Origin: an uncultured bacterium
Lineage (GTDB): Bacteria > Krumholzibacteriota > Krumholzibacteriia > LZORAL124-64-63
DNA: 64,000 nucleotides
Direction of reading: 5' to 3'
NCBI GenBank assembly: GCA_903912525.1
Contig: CAIWHK010000065.1
Span: 1 to 64,000, forward strand
Shown piece by piece: positions 38,756-48,399 of the stretch; positions within the stretch are counted from its first letter, which is position 1; each line of letters begins with the position of its first letter. The notes beneath the pieces are model-generated. The model was not told the DNA's origin. It saw nothing but the letters and a program-made list of their open reading frames with translations, and searched no databases. A program made the position numbers and the translations under genes.

Positions 38756-41095
38756 CTACCGGAGCAGGCTCATCTTGGTGACCTCGCCCCGCACCTGCCC
38801 GTCGACGTACAGGCGCGCGAAGTACGAACCGCTCGGCGCGTCGCGGCCCTGCCGGTCGGCGCCGTTCCACACTTCACGATACGAGCCCGCGGTGCGCGCT
38901 TCGCCGCCGAGCACCGTCACCAGCTCGCCGCGCACCGAGTAGATGCGCACCTCGGCCCGACCGGCCGTCGGCAGGTCGAACGAGATGGTGGTCTGCGGAT
39001 TGAACGGGTTGGGCTGCACGCTCATGTGCCAGGTGGTCGGCGTGGAGGGGTCGACACCGGACGTGAAGTTCGGCGTCCGCACCACCAGTTGCACGGCCTG
39101 CGATCCCATCTTGAACACGTAGTTCGTCTGCGACCGCATCGACCGCACGGCGACGCGGTTCTCGGCCGGCACGTAGAGCTGGAAGTCGGCGCCCTCGGGC
39201 CACTGCTTCGGGTCCCACGTCAGCACCGCACGGCCCTGGTTCGGCGTCGTGACGACGATGGGCCACGACGACGCCTCGTCCTGCAGGTTCACCAGGTCGG
39301 TGGAGAACGCCGCGCCTCCGGCCAGGTCCCACTCCGGACGCCACACCGAGAGCGACGGGCCGCCCACCGGCGGCTGCGGGGGCAGCGGCGTGTCGAACAG
39401 GGCGTCGAAGCCCGCCGAGGCATCACCGCGCGCACCGATCGTGATGATGCGGCGCTGGTCGGCGGCGTCCAGCAGGGTCAGGTCGGCGCGCCAGTCGTTG
39501 TCGTCGGGGTCGAGGAGGGATTTCTCGCCCAGCATGCTCTTGGTCAGGACGACGAAGTTGCCCCAGTAGAACTGGAGCGTCAGGTTGCCGTCCAGGGCGT
39601 TGATCCAGTAGCCGTTCCAGGGTTCGAGGCTGTTCGCCGTCGCGTAGGCTCCCGTGGCCGGGTTGAACGACTGCACGGCGGACGACACCAAGCCCGCGGC
39701 CGACGCCTCGAGCCAGGTGTACGTGTTGCCGCTCCTGATGACGCGCAGGCCCTCGATCGAGCCGGGGAACCAGTTGGCGTAGCCGACCAGATTCCAGCCC
39801 TGGGTCAGCGCCTGCGTCGTGCCGTCAATGTCGCGTGTCCCGGTCATCGTCCAGTCGAACGCCGCGTCCGTGGCCAGCCAGTAGCCGGTGCCCGGCGCGA
39901 CCGGCGTGGCGGCCGGGAGGTTCCGGTATCCCGTGCCGCTCACGTAGTCGAATGCATAGGCATAACCCGGGGGCGGGTCGGTCAGCACGGCGCCAACCGT
40001 GGCGCCCGCGAGCGGCGCGAGCGGCAGGCCGACCATCGCCCAACCGGCAGGGATGGTGCGGGTGCCGGGCGTCAGCGCGGGCGGCACTGGCGCGGCGCCG
40101 ACCAGCAGGTCGAAGCGGTACGTGTTCGGCAGGCCGTTATTGGTGAACACGTATGTCAGGGCCGGGTAAAGGTTGTAGTACTGGCCGGTCTGCCTGTCGC
40201 GCAGGTACAGGAGGTAGTTCGCGCCGGCGGCGAAGCTCGGCGTGAAGGCCAACCGGATGAACCCGGAGCGGTCGGTCTCGACCATGAGGGGCCAGACCTG
40301 GTAGGCCGTCGCGGGGTCGTAATTGACGCGCACATCGGTCGCGAAGCGCGGCCCCATCGACCAGTCGGTGTGCTCGAAACTCGTGGTGACATAGTTGCCC
40401 GGGGGCGGCGTGGGCTTCGGGATGTCGACGCCGGCATCGTAGTTGTTGGTCGCGGTCGTGGTCGTGGAGGCGGTGATCCTCGTGTCCGCCAGGTTGTCAA
40501 CGGAGGTGTCGATGTCCACCGTGATGGCGGGCGGGGCCGGAGGGCCGCACGCGGTAGTGGGCGCCGAGGTGTTGACGGTGGCCACAGGAAGCGTCACATC
40601 GCAGGTGTACACTTGGCCGCGGCGCAGGATGCCGTCGCCCGTGACGACGGGCATGTTGCCTGTCATCGAGGGGATGGAGGCCTTTGTGATGCGGAATTCC
40701 AGCGGCGCGGCGGCCTGCAGCATGACACTCCATGTCACGAGGACCAGGCCGCCGTTGACGACCGGGTAGTTCGCGGCGGCGCCCACGGCGAAGCCGTTCG
40801 GCGTCGAATCCACGTCAAGGGCGCCTGTGCCGCCAAGGGTGGTGCTCAGCATGAAGTGCGGCGCCCCCGTCGGCGTCACCGTGCACTCCCAGCCGTTGAC
40901 GTTGGCCGCGGGATTCATCAGAACGAGGTACGCGTTGAAGGGTATGAACTGACCAACCGTCGTGTTGTTGTTGTTGTTCGCCGTGTCAAAGTAGACTCCA
41001 AAGCTGTCGGTCTTCATGTCCGACACCGCCACCGCCCATCCCGGCGCCAATCCGATCACCAATCCCATCAGCAGCAGAATGATTCTCTTCGTCAT
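38756..41095 (-). CDS. Large secreted protein with FlgD-like C-terminal Ig domain
   Basis: A 779-residue exported protein. After the signal peptide (MTKRIILLLMGLVIGLAPGWAVA) comes a cohesin-like or similar beta-sandwich (about 28-170, 'GVYFDTANNNNNTTVGQFIPFNAYLVLMNPAANVNGWECTV'). A middle region contains repeated 'AGWAMVGLPLAP' and 'QGWNLVGYANW' modules. The C-terminal 85 residues are the FlgD-type Ig domain 'QPNPFNPQTTISFDLPTAGRAEVRIYSVRGELV...GRDAPSGSYFARLYVDG', the common export or surface-anchoring tag of FCB-group bacteria. GAGGAGAT precedes the ATG. Function beyond the surface location is unknown. Confidence 0.88.
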   Translation of the reverse strand: MTKRIILLLMGLVIGLAPGWAVAVSDMKTDSFGVYFDTANNNNNTTVGQFIPFNAYLVLMNPAANVNGWECTVTPTGAPHFMLSTTLGGTGALDVDSTPNGFAVGAAANYPVVNGGLVLVTWSVMLQAAAPLEFRITKASIPSMTGNMPVVTGDGILRRGQVYTCDVTLPVATVNTSAPTTACGPPAPPAITVDIDTSVDNLADTRITASTTTTATNNYDAGVDIPKPTPPPGNYVTTSFEHTDWSMGPRFATDVRVNYDPATAYQVWPLMVETDRSGFIRLAFTPSFAAGANYLLYLRDRQTGQYYNLYPALTYVFTNNGLPNTYRFDLLVGAAPVPPALTPGTRTIPAGWAMVGLPLAPLAGATVGAVLTDPPPGYAYAFDYVSGTGYRNLPAATPVAPGTGYWLATDAAFDWTMTGTRDIDGTTQALTQGWNLVGYANWFPGSIEGLRVIRSGNTYTWLEASAAGLVSSAVQSFNPATGAYATANSLEPWNGYWINALDGNLTLQFYWGNFVVLTKSMLGEKSLLDPDDNDWRADLTLLDAADQRRIITIGARGDASAGFDALFDTPLPPQPPVGGPSLSVWRPEWDLAGGAAFSTDLVNLQDEASSWPIVVTTPNQGRAVLTWDPKQWPEGADFQLYVPAENRVAVRSMRSQTNYVFKMGSQAVQLVVRTPNFTSGVDPSTPTTWHMSVQPNPFNPQTTISFDLPTAGRAEVRIYSVRGELVTVLGGEARTAGSYREVWNGADRQGRDAPSGSYFARLYVDGQVRGEVTKMSLLR

Positions 41096-41639
41096 GTCAT
41101 CTCCTCACGATCATGGAGCCATCCCGGCGGGGCCGTGGCCTGCCGTCGCGATCGGCGGACAGGCGCGCGCGGATCTGCGCGTGGTCGGGTCGAGGCCTGG
41201 ACAGTCCGGCGAAACGTCGAAACGGACGCGACTACCTCCTCCGGCACGTGCGCACGATGAGCAGACGAACATGACGGCTCCGCCGGTCGGCGCCTGTAGC
41301 AGGCCTGTTGGATGTGGCGGCGGCGAAGGCCATGATTCGGATCAAGATCAACACTCTCGATGCGTGCAACGATGCCCATACCATGAGTTCCGCGGGCGAT
41401 GTGCCCGCGGTTGTCCAGCGCCATTCAACCAACCGCCGCGGCCGCGGTCAAGCTCCGACTCCCGGCGCCCCGGCCCGTCGCCCCGAACAATAGCCCAGTA
41501 AACAAGTGGGAGAGCCGCGCCGCCGTCCGCCGCCGCCATCCCCCAACGACATTGGGCTTCCCGTTCCCGCGCGGATCGCCCATGATGGTCTCCCTGCGGG
41601 CTCGATTCCTGATGACAGGGGTGCGCCCCCGGAGATTTG
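41096..41639. other. Divergent gap between the FlgD-tagged protein and the hybrid kinase
   Basis: About 540 bases without a convincing gene. A perfect hairpin CCGCGGGC-GATGT-GCCCGCGG lies at 41390-41410. A short open frame on the plus strand (41016-41501) has no ribosome site and is not protein-like. Promoters for both flanking genes must lie here, but none is clear. Confidence 0.5.
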
Positions 41640-44600
41640 ATGCCGCCCCAGAATAACCGGGTACTCCCTCCCTCCCGCGATCGCCTCGGCCGCTTGCCGT
41701 GGGCCGCCGCCATCGTGTGGACCATCGTACTCGCGGCCGCCCTGGTGCTGCGCGTGCGCGAGAACCACAACGACACGCGGCAGGCCGCGCTGACCGTCGC
41801 CCACACGCACTTCAACAAGGACCAGGTCTTCCGCCTCTGGGCCGCCGAGCGCGGCGGCGTGTATGTGCCGATCGACGAGCATGTGCAGCCCAGTCCAAGC
41901 CTGGAACATGTGCCCGACCGGGATGTGATCGTCACCGGCAGCCACAAGCTCACGCTCCTGGACCCCGCCAACCTGGTCAAGCAACTGGCGCTCGATTACC
42001 CCGAGCTCTACGGAGTCACTGGCCATGTGACGAGCCTGTCGCCGCTGAGCGCCGACAACGCGCCCGATCCGTGGGAGCGCGCTGCTTTGGCGCAGCTCGC
42101 CGGCGGGGCCGACGAGGTCGCGGAATTCGTCCCCGAAAAGGGCGGACAGAATCTGCGGCTGATGCGTCCGATGGTCACGCGCGAGGTCTGTATCAAGTGC
42201 CATCCGGACCATGCCGGCCGCGTCGGCCGGACGCTGGGCGGTGTGTCGGTGACGGTGCCCATGGCGCCGATGCTCGTGGCCGAGGACCATGCCAACCTGC
42301 GCGCCTGCATGCTCCTGGGGCTGGTCTGGCTCATGGGCCTGGGCGGTATCGCGGTGGTCAGTCGCGCCCTGGGCCACCAGGTGAGTCGCCGTCGCGAAGC
42401 CGTCTCGGAACTGCAGCAGGCCCACGACCTTCTGCAGCAGGAAAGCGATGTCTATCGCGCCGGTCCCGTTGTGGTCTTCCGGTGTCGCGACGACGAAGGC
42501 TGGCCCGTGGAGCGCATCTCGGAAAACGTCACACACCTGCTGGGCTACTCGCCCGGGGACTTCGCCACGGGCACCGTCACGCTGGCGGCCGTGGTGCGGG
42601 CTGACGACCTGGCGCGACTGGTCGCCGATGCCCGGTCCGCAGGCCAGTCGGTCGGTTTCTCTGATCGTCCCTATTGCTTCCTGCACCGCGACGGGCGTGA
42701 GGTCTGGGTCCTGGCCAACGTGGTCGCGCAGGAGCGCACGCAGGCGAAGCCGGGCTGGCTGCAGGGCTATTTCGTCGACATCTCGGGGCGCGAACATGCC
42801 GAAGCGGCGTTGCGCGAGAGCGAGGAACGTCTCGACCTGGCGCTCGAAGCCGCTGAACTGGGCGTGTGGGACTGGAACGTGCCCTCCGGGTCGGTGATCT
42901 TCAGCGACCGCTGGGCGCAGATGCTCGGCAACGATCCGCACGAGATCCCGCCAAATCTCACGGCCTGGGAAGATCGCCTGCATCCCGCCGATGTCGAGGG
43001 CGTCACCGCGATCCTCGATGCGCACCTGGCCGGGAAGACTGCGATCTACCGCGCCGAGTTCCGCCTGCGCGCCAAGGATGGCAGCTGGGTCTGGATTCTG
43101 GACACCGGCAAGGTGATCACGCGCGACGCCGAGGGGCGGCCGATCCGCGCCGTGGGCCTGCATCAGGACGTCACCGCGCGCAAGAACGCCGAGGCCGCGC
43201 GCGAGTCGGTGCTCGAGCGCTTCCGGTCGCTGATCGAGAACCTGCAGATGGGCATTCTGGTCGAGACGGCCGAGCGGCGCATCATCCAGGCCAACCGCAC
43301 CTTCTGCGACCTGTTCGGCATCCCGGATCCGGCGATGCTCCTGGGCGTTGATTGCGGCGACGCTGCCCGGGGGGCCGCGCAGTTGTTCGCGGACACCGAG
43401 GGATTCGGCGCGCGCGTGGCCGAGATCACAGCGCGCGGCGACGTTGTCGTGAACGAGGAGATGAACCTCAAGGACGGCCGCGTGTTCGAGCGTGACTACG
43501 TGCCGGTCAACCTGGAGGGCGTCTTCCTGGGCAACATGTGGATCTACCGGGACATCACGCGGCGCAAGCGCATGGAAAAGGAATCGGTGCAGCAGGAGCG
43601 CCTGGCGGCCGTCGGCCAACTGTCGGCAGGCATCGCACACGACTTCAACAACATCCTGACGAGCATCATGGGCTTCACCGAGCTGCTGCAGGCCGCCCCG
43701 GAAACGCCGGACGCCATGCAGACGAACCTGCAGCGCATCGGCGACTCGAGCCGTCGTGCCGCCATGCTGGTGCGGCAGATCCTGGACTTCAGCCAGAAGA
43801 CCATACGCCGGGTGCAGAAGATCGATCTCGAAGCCTGCGTGCGCGAAGTCGCGGGATTCCTGCGCGCAACCCTGCCCGAGTCGATCCGCATCGACCTGAC
43901 GATCGAGGCGGGCAACTACACGCTGGAAGCCGAGTCCGGGCAGATCCACCAGGTGATCACGAACCTGGCCATCAACGCGCGTGACGCGATGAGCGGCGGC
44001 GGCGTGTTGCGATTGCACCTGTCGTCGGGTGCGCCGGACGAGGTCGAGACCAGTTGCTCGGTGTGCGGGCAGCCGATCGAAGGCACCTGGTTCAAGCTCG
44101 AGGTGGGGGACACGGGCACAGGCATGCCGCCGGAAGTGCTTGCGCGGGTCTTCGAGCCGTTCTTCACCACCAAGCGCGTGGGCGAGGGCACCGGTTTGGG
44201 CGTGCCCCAGGCTGCGGGCATCGCGGCGCAGAGCGGCGGACATGTCATCGTGCGTTCCGTCGTCGGCCAGGGGACAACGTTCACCGTTTTCCTGCCGCCG
44301 GCGAAGGCCGCGACGCCGGATGTTGAACCCGCGACCCCGGCACTTGCCCGCGGGCGTGACCAGTTGATCCTTCTTGTCGAGGATGAAGAGTCGGTGAGGG
44401 ATGCGGTCGCCGCCATGCTTCAGCACCTCGGCTATCGCGTACTGCCCGCGGGATCGGGCCGTGAGGCGCTCGACATCTTCGCGCGTCCGGATTTCAACCC
44501 GGACATGGTGTTGACCGATGTCGTCATGCCGGACCTCGATGGCGAAGGCCTGTGCGCACAATTGCGCGCGCTGCGTCCCGATGTGAAGATCGTCGCCATG

Positions 44601-44741
44601 AGCGGCTACCCGCTCGGTTCGCGCGGCGTCGGGCTGCTGGAACTGGGTGCGGTGGCCTGGGTGCAGAAGCCGATGGCGATCGAGCAGCTGGCGCAGGTCG
44701 TGGCGGGTGTTCTCGGGGGTGGGCGGGGTCCGGTTGGCTGA
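41640..44741 (+). CDS. Hybrid histidine kinase with a periplasmic heme-type (DUF3365) sensor
   Basis: A 1033-residue membrane sensor. Two membrane helices (about residues 20-35 and 222-242) flank a periplasmic DUF3365/Tll0287-like domain. It contains 'CIKCH' (near 183), the c-type heme attachment motif, so it may sense redox or gas. Three PAS domains follow, then HisKA with 'AHDFNNILTSIMGF' (histidine near 666), and an ATPase with 'DTGTGMP' and 'EPFFTTKRVGEGTGLG'. The ATPase holds an extra 'CSVCGQPIEG' Cys-x-x-Cys loop. The C-terminal receiver has 'LVEDEES' and aspartate in 'VLTDVVMPD' (near 959). GGAG precedes the ATG at 41640. Confidence 0.95.
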   Translation: MPPQNNRVLPPSRDRLGRLPWAAAIVWTIVLAAALVLRVRENHNDTRQAALTVAHTHFNKDQVFRLWAAERGGVYVPIDEHVQPSPSLEHVPDRDVIVTGSHKLTLLDPANLVKQLALDYPELYGVTGHVTSLSPLSADNAPDPWERAALAQLAGGADEVAEFVPEKGGQNLRLMRPMVTREVCIKCHPDHAGRVGRTLGGVSVTVPMAPMLVAEDHANLRACMLLGLVWLMGLGGIAVVSRALGHQVSRRREAVSELQQAHDLLQQESDVYRAGPVVVFRCRDDEGWPVERISENVTHLLGYSPGDFATGTVTLAAVVRADDLARLVADARSAGQSVGFSDRPYCFLHRDGREVWVLANVVAQERTQAKPGWLQGYFVDISGREHAEAALRESEERLDLALEAAELGVWDWNVPSGSVIFSDRWAQMLGNDPHEIPPNLTAWEDRLHPADVEGVTAILDAHLAGKTAIYRAEFRLRAKDGSWVWILDTGKVITRDAEGRPIRAVGLHQDVTARKNAEAARESVLERFRSLIENLQMGILVETAERRIIQANRTFCDLFGIPDPAMLLGVDCGDAARGAAQLFADTEGFGARVAEITARGDVVVNEEMNLKDGRVFERDYVPVNLEGVFLGNMWIYRDITRRKRMEKESVQQERLAAVGQLSAGIAHDFNNILTSIMGFTELLQAAPETPDAMQTNLQRIGDSSRRAAMLVRQILDFSQKTIRRVQKIDLEACVREVAGFLRATLPESIRIDLTIEAGNYTLEAESGQIHQVITNLAINARDAMSGGGVLRLHLSSGAPDEVETSCSVCGQPIEGTWFKLEVGDTGTGMPPEVLARVFEPFFTTKRVGEGTGLGVPQAAGIAAQSGGHVIVRSVVGQGTTFTVFLPPAKAATPDVEPATPALARGRDQLILLVEDEESVRDAVAAMLQHLGYRVLPAGSGREALDIFARPDFNPDMVLTDVVMPDLDGEGLCAQLRALRPDVKIVAMSGYPLGSRGVGLLELGAVAWVQKPMAIEQLAQVVAGVLGGGRGPVG

Positions 44742-44761
44742 GTTGGCCGCTGACCGCTAGA

Positions 44762-44799
44762 ACCACAGGGCCCCGGCCTGATCGGCGGGGCCCTGTGGC
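44762..44799. terminator. Bidirectional terminator
   Basis: Stem CCACAGGGCCCCG / CGGGGCCCTGTGG (about 44763-44799) around a short loop, between the convergent hybrid kinase and chemoreceptor genes. Confidence 0.7.
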
Positions 44800-44833
44800 A
44801 TTTGCGGCGTCCGCTTGACGAGGCGGGAGCGGC

Positions 44834-46510
44834 CTACAAGTCGTTCCAGTCGTCCATCGAACTGTCGTTCCATTCGGATTCGCTCGGCACCAGCACCTGG
44901 TCGCGCTGGTGTGTCGCCCGCCGCGGGGCCGTCCGCTCGGCGCGCGCCGGTTTGGCCGGGGCGGCCGCGCGCGCGGGGGCCCGGGACGTCGTGGTGGCCT
45001 GTCGGGGCGCCGCCGCCGGCGCCGCCCTGCGGGCCGCACGCTGCGGTGCGGTCGCGACAGCCTTCGGGGCGACCCGGTTGACACCGACGAGCTTCTCCAG
45101 CTCGCCGACGACCTGGCGCATCGACTCGGCCTGCGCGTTCAGTTCCTCGGCGGCGCTGGCGCTCTCTTCGGCGCCGGCGGCGTTGGACTGCGTCACGCGA
45201 TCCATCTGGCCGACCGCGGTGTTCACCTGCGTGATGCCCTGGCTCTGCTGGCGCGAAGCCGATGCGACCGCGGCCGCGAGCTCGTCCACGCCGCGCGCGT
45301 GGGTGACGATCTCGTTCAGCGCATGGGCCACCTTCGAGCTGATCTCCACGCCCTGGTTCGTGCGGCTGATCGCGTCGCTGACCTTCGTGGCCGATTCGCG
45401 GGCGGCGTTCGCGCTGCGCTGGGCCAGGCCGCGGACTTCCTCGGCGACGACCGCGAAGCCACGGCCCGCCTCGCCGGCGCGCGCGGCCTCGACCGCGGCG
45501 TTCAGCGCCAGGATGTTCGTCTGGAACGCGATCTCGTCGATCGTCTTGATGATGCGGCCGATGTCGTCGCTGCCGGCCTGGATGGCGATCATCGACTCAC
45601 TCATCTGCTTCATGTCGATGGCGCCCTTCTCGGCGGCGTCGCGGGCCTGGCGGGCCAGCGCGTTGACGCGATCAGCATTGTCGGCGTTGCTCAGCGTGAC
45701 GCTGGACATCTCCTCGATCGAGGCGCTGGTCTCCTCGATGGATGCGGCCTGTTCGCTGGCGCCCTGGGCCAGCGACTGACTGGCGCTGGCGACCTGCGTG
45801 GCGGCGGCCACGACCTGGCGCGCGCCGTCACCCAGCGACGTGCTCACGTGGTGCAGGACCTTGTTGATGCTGCGCACGATGCCGAAGCACAGGAAGATGC
45901 CGAACGTGAGCGACAGAACGACAGCGACGATGGTCAGGATCGTCGTCCGGGTGCTGTTGGCGTTGATCGCGTTCGCGTCCGCGACCGATTCGCTCTGCTC
46001 CATCTCCCAGAGTGTATTGATCGCCTCGGTGTAGGTGATCATCAGGGGCAGCAATTCAGTCCGGGCCTTGTCGAGGACCCCGGATGTCGCTTCCGGTGTC
46101 GCGGCTGCATTGCTGGCCTTCAGGATTTCGGTGCGCTTCTTGCCGTAGGCGTCGCGCGCGATTTGGAGGTTCTTGAGGGCGGACCGCGCCTCGTCGGAGT
46201 CGACAGCTTTTTCATAGTCCTCAAGCGCCTTGGAGTTGAGCGCTCGTGCGGCCTTCATGTCGTCTTCGAGCTGCTTCTTCTCCGCTGCGGAGCTGGCGCC
46301 GATATGACGGTAGATGATCGTCATGTTGTCGCGTGCGCCCGTCGCCAGCGTGACGACGTTCTGCTGCATCGGCACGTTCTCGACGATTCCCGCCGCATCG
46401 TGGCGAATCGCCAGGAGGCGCACCGTCGTGAACGTCCCCAGTACGGCCATGATGGCCAGGACCGCGCCGAAGCCGGCGAAGATACGTTTGCCGATCGTCC
46501 AGTTACCCAT
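44834..46510 (-). CDS. Methyl-accepting chemotaxis protein with 4HB-type sensor and tethered tail
   Basis: A 558-residue chemoreceptor. The ATG at 46510 (AAGGAG upstream) gives a first membrane helix (about 10-32). A four-helix-bundle sensor follows (about 35-190), then a second membrane helix (about 195-217). The signalling hairpin tip is '[43 protein letters not shown]', with methylation-helix '[18 protein letters not shown]'. After residue 470 the tail is an alanine/arginine/proline-rich flexible linker. It ends '[13 protein letters not shown]', similar in placement to the CheR/CheB-binding pentapeptide but lacking the second aromatic. Divergent to the receptor at 46819. Confidence 0.95.
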   Translation of the reverse strand: MGNWTIGKRIFAGFGAVLAIMAVLGTFTTVRLLAIRHDAAGIVENVPMQQNVVTLATGARDNMTIIYRHIGASSAAEKKQLEDDMKAARALNSKALEDYEKAVDSDEARSALKNLQIARDAYGKKRTEILKASNAAATPEATSGVLDKARTELLPLMITYTEAINTLWEMEQSESVADANAINANSTRTTILTIVAVVLSLTFGIFLCFGIVRSINKVLHHVSTSLGDGARQVVAAATQVASASQSLAQGASEQAASIEETSASIEEMSSVTLSNADNADRVNALARQARDAAEKGAIDMKQMSESMIAIQAGSDDIGRIIKTIDEIAFQTNILALNAAVEAARAGEAGRGFAVVAEEVRGLAQRSANAARESATKVSDAISRTNQGVEISSKVAHALNEIVTHARGVDELAAAVASASRQQSQGITQVNTAVGQMDRVTQSNAAGAEESASAAEELNAQAESMRQVVGELEKLVGVNRVAPKAVATAPQRAARRAAPAAAPRQATTTSRAPARAAAPAKPARAERTAPRRATHQRDQVLVPSESEWNDSSMDDWNDL

Positions 46511-46818
46511 GATTACACTCCTTGCCTGACTCTCTGTCCCCGCGGCCTGGGCTGACGCGCCGCGTGGAGTTGATCGGCCAACTTGTGATTCCCTTAACAG
46601 AAATATCGTGTTGTCATCAGCAAAGACTATGGGGGACAGCGAGATAGCCCATAGTTTCAGGGGGAGATCAGAGATGCTGCGTGTCGCCATTCAAAATTCT
46701 CAAGAATTCCGTGTCTATGTCGAATAATCCCACACGCCATCGCCATGGTCGCCGTCTCTGGAAGAAACCAACGCTGCGACCGCCATAGGGGCAGGGGCGC
46801 ACCCAAACCAGGGGTTTG
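46511..46818. other. Divergent promoter region between two chemoreceptor genes
   Basis: No gene. It contains the sigma-28-like element for the left gene and a weaker one for the right gene: TCAAGAAT-N11-GTCGAATA at 46700-46726. The stretch is more AT-rich than its surroundings. Confidence 0.55.
46571..46597 (-). promoter_or_regulatory. Sigma-28-like promoter for the chemoreceptor at 44834-46510
   Basis: Minus strand TTAAGGGA (46597-46590), 11 bases, GCCGATCA (46578-46571): matches T-x-A-A-G and 7 of 8 in GCCGATAA. It leaves a leader of about 55 bases. Confidence 0.5.
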
Positions 46819-48255
46819 ATGATGCTCAATCGCCTTTCTCTATCCCGGCGCATCATGGCGCTGGGGATCGGCATCGTGATCTGCTTCACCGCGCTGCTCG
46901 GTTGGCTGTATCCCCAACTGCGCAAGTCGGCGTTCGAATCGAAGGAGATCGCCCTGCGCCAGTTGGTGGAGTCGGCCACCAGCATCGTGGCCGTCCAGGT
47001 GGAGTCGGCCAAGCGCGGCGAGGTGACCGAGGACGAGGCCAAGGCGCGCGCCCTGGCCGTCCTGCGTACGATGCGCTACGACAAGACGAACTACTTCTGG
47101 GTCAACGACATGACCCCGACCATGGTGATGCATCCGATCAAGCCCGAGATGGACGGCAAGAGCCTGCGGGAATACAAAGACCCGGTCGGCACCTTCCTGT
47201 TCAACGACATGGTCGCGGTGGCGAAGAAGGATGGCGGAGGCTACGTGTCCTACCGCTGGTCCAAGCCGAACCACGACAAACCGGTCCCGAAGACCAGTTA
47301 CGTGAAGCTGGTGCCGGAGTGGGGCTGGATCATCGGATCGGGCATGTACATCGATGATGTTGCGGAAGAGGCGAACAAGGCGCTGTTCCTGGTGTTCGGG
47401 ACGGCGCTGGCGATCATCATTGCCAGCCTGGTGTTTTCGTGGAGCCTGGCGCGCTCGATCACGCGGCCCATCCACCACGCCATCGACGAGTTGCGCCACG
47501 GCTCGCAGTCGCTGCAGTCGAGCGCCGGCGACGTGGCCGACGCCAGCCAGGCCGTGGCCGAGAGCAGCACGGAGCAGGCGGCGTCGCTGCAGGAGACTTC
47601 CGCATCCGTGCAGGAGATCGCCGCCGTGACCCGGCGCAGCGCCGACAGCACGCGGCAGGCCGACGCATTGGCCGCCGCCGCCAGCAAGTCGACCGCGCGC
47701 GGCAACGAGGCGATGGCCGAGATGAGCGCCGCCATCAACTCGATCAAGCAGTCTTCCGACGAGACCGCGCGCATCATCAAGATCATCGACGAAATCGCGT
47801 TCCAGACCAACCTGCTGGCGCTGAACGCCGCGGTCGAGGCCGCGCGCGCCGGCGATGCGGGCCGGGGCTTCGCCGTCGTGGCCGAGGAAGTGCGCAACCT
47901 GGCGCAGCGAAGCGCCGAAGCGGCGCGCAATTCGGGCGGGCTGTTGGAACAGGCCCGCGACCATGCCGACGCCGGCGTGTGCGCGAGCCGGAAGTTCACG
48001 GAGATCCTCGGGGAGATGACCGGCGCCATCGACAGCCTGACCGGGATTTTGGGCGAGGTGTCGACGGCGTCCGATGCGCAGGCGCAGGGCGTCGGCCGTA
48101 TCGGCTCGGCGATGGAGCAGCTTGACGTGGTCACCCAGAAGAACGCCAGCAGCTCCGAAGAGCTGTCGGCGGCCGGGCAGCAACTGTCGTCGCAGGCGGC
48201 GGACCTGCAGAACATCGTCATCGAGCTGGAATCGGTGGTGTCGGGGGCGCGCTGA
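46819..48255 (+). CDS. Methyl-accepting chemotaxis protein with single-Cache sensor
   Basis: A 478-residue chemoreceptor. First membrane helix about residues 13-30. The periplasmic sensor is a single Cache domain of the sCache_2 type: '[42 protein letters not shown]', '[43 protein letters not shown]'. The second membrane helix is about 190-212. The hairpin is '[43 protein letters not shown]'. Cache domains of this kind bind small organic acids. No C-terminal tether, unlike its divergent neighbour. The ATG at 46819 follows AGGGG. Confidence 0.96.
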   Translation: MMLNRLSLSRRIMALGIGIVICFTALLGWLYPQLRKSAFESKEIALRQLVESATSIVAVQVESAKRGEVTEDEAKARALAVLRTMRYDKTNYFWVNDMTPTMVMHPIKPEMDGKSLREYKDPVGTFLFNDMVAVAKKDGGGYVSYRWSKPNHDKPVPKTSYVKLVPEWGWIIGSGMYIDDVAEEANKALFLVFGTALAIIIASLVFSWSLARSITRPIHHAIDELRHGSQSLQSSAGDVADASQAVAESSTEQAASLQETSASVQEIAAVTRRSADSTRQADALAAAASKSTARGNEAMAEMSAAINSIKQSSDETARIIKIIDEIAFQTNLLALNAAVEAARAGDAGRGFAVVAEEVRNLAQRSAEAARNSGGLLEQARDHADAGVCASRKFTEILGEMTGAIDSLTGILGEVSTASDAQAQGVGRIGSAMEQLDVVTQKNASSSEELSAAGQQLSSQAADLQNIVIELESVVSGAR

Positions 48256-48280
48256 GGCGCCGTCATCCGCGCGACCCTGG

Positions 48281-48318
48281 CGGCCCGGGCCTGAAAGCAG
48301 GCCCGGGCCGTCCTGTTT
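48281..48318 (+). terminator. Terminator after the Cache chemoreceptor
   Basis: Stem CGGCCCGGGCCTG / CAGGCCCGGGCCG (48281-48310) with loop AAAG, followed by TCCTGTTTCT. A good intrinsic terminator on the plus strand. Confidence 0.82.
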
Positions 48319-48399
48319 CTGTGCGGGAACCGATGTTGATTTTCCACGGTATCGAGCCCTCATTGTCGGTTGCACCCGCATGGCACGAACTGGGGGAAT

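Noticed and set aside
41448-44561. Long open frame antisense to the hybrid kinase
   Set aside because: Over 1000 codons open only because of high GC. It lacks domain-like sequence and a ribosome site, and the plus-strand kinase is certain.
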